64,000 nt of DNA from Stropharia rugosoannulata (Eukaryota; Basidiomycota; Agaricomycetes; Agaricales; Strophariaceae): contig JANCIK010000003.1 in NCBI GenBank assembly GCA_028532985.1, forward strand, positions 2,056,001 through 2,120,000, in the 5' to 3' direction. The notes beneath the pieces are model-generated. The model was not told the DNA's origin. It saw only the letters and a program-made list of their open reading frames with translations, and searched no databases. How positions within the stretch are numbered: position 1 is the first letter of the stretch; each line of letters starts with the position of its first letter. Positions 58,781 through 64,000 of this stretch are shown one piece after another. The position numbers and the translations under genes are program-made.

Positions 58781-59909
58781 CTAGTTATGCCTCATCAAGG
58801 GTTGGTGGTAACTATCCTCCCGTTGGGCCAGCTCGTCGCGTAGCTGTACAAACTATTTAAACGATTAGAGTCAAGTAGTAAGTCAAGATCTTATGAGATT
58901 GTGATACCTTCTCTTCCTCTTTTAATGTACGAAGATTGAGCTCCCGCGTCGTGTTTTCCATGTGCACTAGAATGGTCTACAAGCAGTTGATCAGTGAAAG
59001 CACTCATGGAAATGTTGTCCTGCCTGACCCTTATGGACCGGCTGTTCAGTCCTTCATACTGAGAAACGTGCTTCAAAGGTGGGTGCTCGCATTGAATAAG
59101 AGAGAACTGTTCGTGGAGGTAAACAATGTATTGCTCCAAGGTCTCAAGATAGTAGCGCTTCTTTTCATGCGAAGAAATAGTATCTCTGCAAACAGGGTTA
59201 AGTGACTGGGTGTGCGGGAGCTGAGCCGTATTTCACTTACGGGTCGGTAGGAATGAACCCGACTCTTTTAGCCATAGCCCTTCGACGAGCTTTACTCGCT
59301 GACTCAGTTCGCGCGTCCGAAGAAAGATCCTCGTTTGAAGCAGGCGAGCCTTTCTCCGTCAGTTCTGCAAGGAGCTCGCTAGGAGTCGGAAACGTGGACT
59401 GCAGCGGATGGTTCGTTCTCTGTGAATAGTCCGAGAACTCTGACTCTGTGCCTGGAGAATTCGCCTCGCTCGCAGTGGGATAATTTTGAGGAAGCTGAGC
59501 ATGGAGGTCACAGACTAAATGCATGTTGGCAAAGGCAGACGACAAATTGCCCCCGAAGCCTGCCAAATTATGCTGAGATCCGCCGTGCGAAGTGCAGAGT
59601 TCCAGTGCTGGACAAAGAGGCTCGGTCTGGTTGATCCCCACATGAGGTGCAGGAGCGGAAAACATATCAGTCAGCCTATTTTCGTCGGCTAAACATTCGC
59701 CAAAATATCCGATGGCAGGCCCAACGGGTATGGGTGAATGCAATTCTAAAGGCTGCGGAATATTAGTTTGATAGGTCGTCGTTGGACAAAAGTCCTGATG
59801 GTGAATTGTTAGCCCACTTTCATTTCTGACTCACGACATGTCTTACCGTTTCATACACCGCGGGCGGCTGGTAGTAGGTATAGGTGTCTGTTGGAGTGTA
59901 GTGGTCCAT
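58781..59909 (-). CDS. Putative transcription-type regulator, member B of a divergent homologous pair
   Basis: Start MDHYTPTDTYTYYQPPAVYE at 59909, stop at 58781-58783. The N-terminal two-thirds is disordered and rich in Ser, Pro, Thr and Ala. It is followed by a basic patch ASKARRRAMAKRVGFIPTDP and, after a phase-2 intron, DTISSHEKKRYYLETLEQYI, VYLHEQFS and VSQYEGLNSRSIR. A 69-nt exon (58908-58976: TILVHMENTTRELNLRTLKE plus EEK) then leads to LRDELAQREDSYHQPL. The basic patch followed by a helix with regular Leu suggests a bZIP- or bHLH-like regulator, but the pattern fits neither exactly. The neighbour at 60529 carries the same block with two intron positions conserved. Function unknown. 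Confidence 0.72.
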
Positions 59910-60528
59910 TGTCGAAGGGGAAAATGGAGGAAAGTAATTATATAAAGGAGGCGGGGAATCTGTAGGCGATCTAGGGGCTCTTGAAAAGGATACAAAATTT
60001 CTAGTTCAGTCGCAGTCCGCATCTCAATATGACCTATAATGGTGTATGTCCCACGATTGCAACGCAGGAAGGGGAGTCCGAGATCTGGGACGACCAATAA
60101 ATCGTAGTCCCCGCTCCCCTGCTCTCCCAGATTCCGCAGAGTCTCACGGCCAATCCACAGCAGGCGATCGAGGGACTTAACGACATGTCGTCCACCGCTC
60201 CTCCATCACCGACTTTGCCCAATTTTAATCAGTCTCAATGCCTCGAATTTTATAGATCTTGGATCTCTACCCGCGCGCCAGATCTCACCAAATCTGGCCG
60301 CTGACAGCGACACGTACAAATTCTTCTCTCTCCAAAAGGTGCGGCGGCCTGTGTCGTCGTCACTGGCCAGCCGGTATAGAAATTCAGTTCCAATTATTCG
60401 CGGGTTTCTCTGTCTGAAAAGAACCCAAACATCCGCTTACGACCTTCTAAATCACCGGGGGCTCCGAGTCGCCCATATATAACGCCTAGGGACATTTCAT
60501 TTCGCTCCCAGCAGAAATATTTTCTATC
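59910..60528. promoter_or_regulatory. Shared divergent promoter region of the paired regulators
   Basis: About 620 bp separating the start codons of two homologous genes that point apart. No open frame with motifs. A common promoter is inferred from the arrangement. Confidence 0.5.
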
Positions 60529-61368
60529 ATGTACGCCATCGCCTACACAAGCCAGTGCCGCGCGCAGGAGACAATGCAAAGTGGATACGGCCAACTACAC
60601 GAAGGGCAGCAGCACCATGATTATATCCAACCAGTATGCCTACCTCCAGTCGTCCCTGAGATACAACGTCTTCCAGTAAAGCAAGAGCCAGAGTGCTTTG
60701 AATTACTGAAAGCGCTGCCGTCGAAGCGCGCGCCAGAGCCAGCCGCTGTTAGGCGCACGCAAATAGCACACCCGTACGCTCGCTTATTCGCCAAGAAGGA
60801 CGAGGTTAAGCGCCGAAAGATTTGGAACCACGCACTAGAGAAGTCGATATTTAACGCGAACCAATTGTAGGTGTTATTCATTTCCTGGGGTCATCGACAA
60901 TAGACTAACGGATGTGCGTTTTGCAGATCAACAATAGGCGCGCCCCAACGGCGCAAAATTTACACAGCAAGCCTCGAAGCCCACATAGATCGACTCCACG
61001 CGGAACTATTAGAGTAAAACTTTCTTCCAACCCATAGCACTCATCCTGACGCTGTTGAACGTAGACTAGGATTCTACCCCGTCGCGTTTGAGACGCTCGA
61101 ACCATTTAAAGGCCTCAATTCCAAGACAGCGAAGGCAAGTGGTCAATTGGCCGGGTCCGGGTATCATCTTAGAAATGACGATTATCCTCGAAACAGAGCA
61201 TGGTGTCGGGTCTCCAGTACGATGCTTCTGTATCGAAGTTGAAGTTGTTGGAAATGGAAAGAGCGGTAAGACGCGTAGCACAAGGTTCAACAGGCACTTC
61301 TCATACCTTTTGTTGGTCGTTTCTAGAACAGTGATCTGCAAAAGATGCTTTCGGAACTGAATTATTGA
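60529..61368 (+). CDS. Putative transcription-type regulator, member A of a divergent homologous pair
   Basis: Five exons, 60529-60866, 60927-61013, 61065-61134, 61197-61265 and 61327-61368, total 606 nt (201 residues, an exact multiple of three). Start MYAIAYTSQCRAQETMQSGY. A basic segment follows (TQIAHPYARLFAKKDEVKRR with KIWNHALEKSIF), then STIGAPQRRKIYTASLEAHI, DRLHAELLELGFYP, LEPFKGLNSKTAK, and after a GC-AG intron (61135-61196) SMVSGLQYDASVSKLKLLEM plus ERA. The last exon is NSDLQKMLSELNY. A termination codon appears at 61015-61017 if the second intron is missed, which would truncate the protein. Compared with the gene at 58781, the TI..(R/K)xxYxxxLExxIxxLH and (F/Y)xGLNS blocks match. 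A nuclear role is inferred from the basic and helical pattern. Confidence 0.75.
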
Positions 61369-61593
61369 CTCGTAGGGAGAAGCGGCACCGGAGTGATTAC
61401 CCTTTTCGCATACCTGCCCTTTTGTATTTTTAAATTTAGAACACGCCTTAATCCCAACCACCACTGTCACGCCAGACGTAATATTGGTAGTATACTTGCT
61501 ACTTCATTTTCAAATGCCATCTAACTCTTTCTACCGAACCTGTACCATATCTGTACCTCTTGAACACAATACAACTAGCCCGGCCTTGATAAC

Positions 61594-62658
61594 ATGACAG
61601 GAGAAGTCTTCGCACCCGTCGCAATTCTCCTTGCGACTATACTGTGGTTTCGCATGCGGTCATCAGATCCATATGGGCTATTCCACTTGTCATTGAATGA
61701 AGTCGACTCGCGTTCACCGCCGGAAACAGAATGGTTAAATATGGGTTATTGGAAAGTTAGTCCGATTGCCCTTGATACAGTCCAAGCCATAACGCCTTTT
61801 GCCAACGACAGGATACCACGTTGTTTCCAGAAGCCGCAAGAGGTGACGGATTTTCCATGAGTTATACTACTAATTGCTTACCTTTTTATAGCACTAGCCA
61901 TAAAACTACTCTCGAAAGCGAACTTGAAACCCGGAGGGCGTGTCCTTGGTCAGTGTCCTGGAATGAATTAGGACTTTGTTCATACTCACGAATGATTACC
62001 AGATGTCGGACACGGCACAGGAGAATCACTACTGCTCCTTCTTTCCGAACCAACAATAGCAAAACCTTTGCACCTTATAGGCATCACAAGCTTGGAACTG
62101 CATCATAAACGCTCGCTTAACCGCGTTCGCGCCAGACAATCTACTCTCCCACAAAATGATCAGCAAACGCAAGTCGACCTCTACCACGGAGATGCTATCT
62201 ATGATGGCCTCAACCGTGCACACCCACTGTGTCCAGGGCATCCAAGATTATTCGACTCTATATTGGCGCTGGATTGTGCATACCACTTCAATACCCGACA
62301 TGCTTTTCTCGAACAATCCCTGCAGAAACTTGCCCCAGGAGGCAGTATAGCACTCGCCGACATCTGTTTCTCCCAAGAATCACTGCAAAGCATTAGTACC
62401 AAAATCGTCACAAGTCTGGCGAAGCTGATGCCAGCGGAGAACCTAGTATCAGACATCGACTATGTCAGAACAATGAAAGATTTAGGATACGACGATGTTG
62501 CACTAGAGGATATAACGCCTGATGTTTTTCCAGGGTTTATATCATTCCTTAAAAGTAGAGGCGCTGGCTGGTGGTTATTTGGGAAAACATTGGAGCTGTA
62601 TACCTCTTCGGGGGCGAAGTTTGTAATTGTCAGTGGTCGAAAGCCCAATTTAAAATAG
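61594..62658 (+). CDS. Membrane-anchored SAM-dependent methyltransferase
   Basis: Class I methyltransferase. Start MTGEVFAPVAILLATILWFR has one hydrophobic segment that should anchor the protein. Then come TEWLNMGYWK, DTTLFPEAARALAIKLLSKA, NLKPGGRVLDVGHGTGESLL with the SAM motif I (DVGHGTG), and HLIGITSLELHH. Motif II lies in DSILALDCAYHFNTRHAFLE and the post-motif in KLAPGGSIALADICFSQESL. The C-terminus is FISFLKSRGAGWWLFGKTLE with KFVIVSGRKPNLK, stop at 62658. Introns follow GYWK, PEAAR and GGRVL. The MGYW/LF..A pattern resembles small-molecule methyltransferases (tocopherol or sterol type) but the substrate cannot be told. Length about 300 residues. Confidence 0.85.
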
Positions 62659-62876
62659 GGGTGTATTACATCAGTTTCTGGCAATGCGATGGAATGAACA
62701 ACTTGTGAACAACTTAAGCAATGTAAATATACCATCGTGTATTTTGAGAACACGCCCGCAGTGCCGTGCTGATTTGCGCCAACTGCGTGTTGGAGTGCCA
62801 CAGGCTTTCATCATCATTGCCTGGAATAGGCATATGACGACGTAGTCAAGTTAACAACAATACACTTCCTCCAACC

Positions 62877-63950
62877 ATGACCGCCATCCAAGCTGTCTTC
62901 ATCCGCGGATTCGAAGAGCGCACTTCTCCTAAACCGCACACTGTCTATCGCATCGACATCCAAGCACATGTCCGATCATGGCAAATGTGGAGGCGGTACT
63001 CCGAGTTCGATGAGCTGCACGCCGAAATGACGAAGGCAGCTGGCGCGCCTCCTCCTGCATCCCTTCCACCCAAACACAAATTCTCTATTCTCCGCGCCAA
63101 GAATGACGTCAAAATCCTCGAAGAGCGGAGGACAGGCCTCGAAGCCTACCTGCGCGCCATCGTGAGCGCAAAGGACGAGCGGTGGCGCGAAACCTACGCA
63201 TTCAAGACTTTCCTCGGCGTGCCCGTGGGCCGCCAGGGCGCAGAGGGTGCCGCACCCTCACAGTTCACCTCATCGACGTGGCTCGACGAGCATGCAGAGC
63301 TGCAGGCGCGGCTGCGTGACGTCTGGGCGGAAATCCACAAGCGCGATGCGCTGTCAGACCGCGGCGACGTGCCCGGCGCGCACAAGAGCAACGTCGCCGC
63401 GAAGGCACAGTTAGCAGGTGTGCTCTCCCGCATCGGCACACTCACGCGGGCGCTGCAGGACCTGGGCACAGGCGGAATGAGCGAGGGAGAGCTACAGCGC
63501 CGCACGGACATGGTCGCGCGGCTCCAAGATGACTGCGAGAAGCTGGGGAAGATTGTATCTGCTGCGCGGCATATGACGAATCGTGTCGCTGGGGGCTCTG
63601 GTGGTGCAACGAGATCAGGCCCTGCTGCTTCCGATGGGGACAGGGAGGCACTGCTCGGTGCTGCGGCGCGACCTGCGAGGAGGGTATTCGGCGCGCAGCC
63701 AAAGGAGACGGAAGTGACTCGACCACTGGACGATGTCGGGCTGTTAAATATGCAGCAAACGCAGATATCTCAGCAAGACAACCAGCTTTCGCAGCTTACA
63801 ACTATTCTTCAACGACAAAGGCAATTGGGAGAGGCGATCGGGAGTGAGATAGCGTTACAAATAGAGATGCTAGACGATTTAACAACGGAGGTGGACAAAG
63901 TGGAGGGCAAACTTCATACGGCTAATAGACAATTGGGCAAGCTATCATGA
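62877..63950 (+). CDS. PX-domain SNARE protein (Vam7-like)
   Basis: Vacuolar/endosomal fusion protein. A single 357-codon exon from MTAIQAVFIRGFEERTSPKP. The PX domain covers residues 1 to about 115 (HTVYRIDIQAHVRSWQMWRR, YSEFDELHAEM, PPKHKF, LEERRTGLEAYLRAI) and should bind PI3P. A helical middle (ELQARLRDVWAEIHKRD) precedes a t-SNARE coiled coil near the C-terminus: LLNMQQTQISQQDNQLSQLT and TILQRQRQLGEAIGSEIALQ with EMLDDLTTEVDKVEGKLHTA. The central layer residue lies in this helix (Q-type). There is no transmembrane segment, as in yeast Vam7. It is GC-rich and intron-free, unlike most genes here. Confidence 0.92.
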   Translation: MTAIQAVFIRGFEERTSPKPHTVYRIDIQAHVRSWQMWRRYSEFDELHAEMTKAAGAPPPASLPPKHKFSILRAKNDVKILEERRTGLEAYLRAIVSAKDERWRETYAFKTFLGVPVGRQGAEGAAPSQFTSSTWLDEHAELQARLRDVWAEIHKRDALSDRGDVPGAHKSNVAAKAQLAGVLSRIGTLTRALQDLGTGGMSEGELQRRTDMVARLQDDCEKLGKIVSAARHMTNRVAGGSGGATRSGPAASDGDREALLGAAARPARRVFGAQPKETEVTRPLDDVGLLNMQQTQISQQDNQLSQLTTILQRQRQLGEAIGSEIALQIEMLDDLTTEVDKVEGKLHTANRQLGKLS

Positions 63951-64000
63951 ATATATCCTATGACTCTCTAGTTCTGAGACGTGGGTGGTGTATGTAGATA

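Noticed and set aside
61015..61017. Stop codon that would end regulator A after HAELLE
   Set aside because: An intron beginning at 61014 (GTAAAA..CGTAG) removes it, and the continued reading matches the paralogue.
61066..61470. Minus-strand frame of 134 codons downstream of regulator A
   Set aside because: It is antisense to exons 3-5 of regulator A, which are supported by homology with regulator B.
63194..63511. Minus-strand frame of 105 codons in the PX-SNARE gene
   Set aside because: Antisense shadow of a GC-rich coding exon with no motif.
1..64000. tRNA, rRNA, CRISPR array or intact transposon
   Set aside because: No GGTTCRA-type tRNA box in a plausible context, no rRNA-like stretch, no spaced repeats and no transposase or integrase motifs seen by reading.

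Overview
The window looks like nuclear DNA of a filamentous basidiomycete, most likely an Agaricomycete. Genes are compact and lie on both strands. Almost every gene is cut by many introns of about 50-60 nt with GT/GC..AG ends, and intergenic spaces are mostly 0.1-0.7 kb. The gene set is eukaryotic and fungal: Rac GTPase, Zn2Cys6 regulators, Yth1, RPL16, Mediator Med5, Ipi1, eIF3h, a GH5 mannanase. I saw no tRNA, rRNA, CRISPR array or intact transposon. All calls come from translating the sequence and joining exons by eye. Family names rest on motif recognition, not on database searches.

Layout. 0-7 kb: end or whole of a Ser/Pro-rich nuclear protein, a Rac GTPase, and a large single-pass membrane protein. 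7-20 kb: two related Zn2Cys6 transcription factors flank three housekeeping genes (prephenate dehydratase, the polyadenylation factor Yth1, a YjbQ/UPF0047 protein). 20-34 kb: a two-helix membrane protein, a divergent RhoGEF, an Ngl/CCR4-type exonuclease head-to-head with an M16 metalloprotease, a NUFIP1/Rsa1-like snoRNP factor, and a triple-KH protein. 34-38 kb: RPL16 (uL13) head-to-head with mitochondrial acyl carrier protein, then mitochondrial bL17. 38-45 kb: a patch of less conserved genes (two paralogous small proteins, a four-helix membrane protein, an ML/NPC2 lipid-binding protein, a secreted mannanase). 46-58 kb: Ipi1, a secreted double-psi beta-barrel protein, eIF3h head-to-head with a Zn transporter, and Med5. 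58-64 kb: an unknown small protein, a divergent pair of homologous putative regulators, a membrane-anchored methyltransferase, and a PX-SNARE protein.

The most interesting result is the head-to-head pair at 58781-59909 (-) and 60529-61368 (+). Both encode the same otherwise unrecognised domain, with two introns at matching positions and phases and an internal exon of exactly 69 nt in each. This is an ancient divergent duplication that resembles, in layout only, paired-regulator loci of fungi. A second undescribed family is the pair of about 115-residue proteins at 38633-39047 and 42272-42677, which also share an intron position and phase. The window is further notable for micro-exons (5, 6, 12, 12, 16 and 18 nt) and for GC-AG introns.
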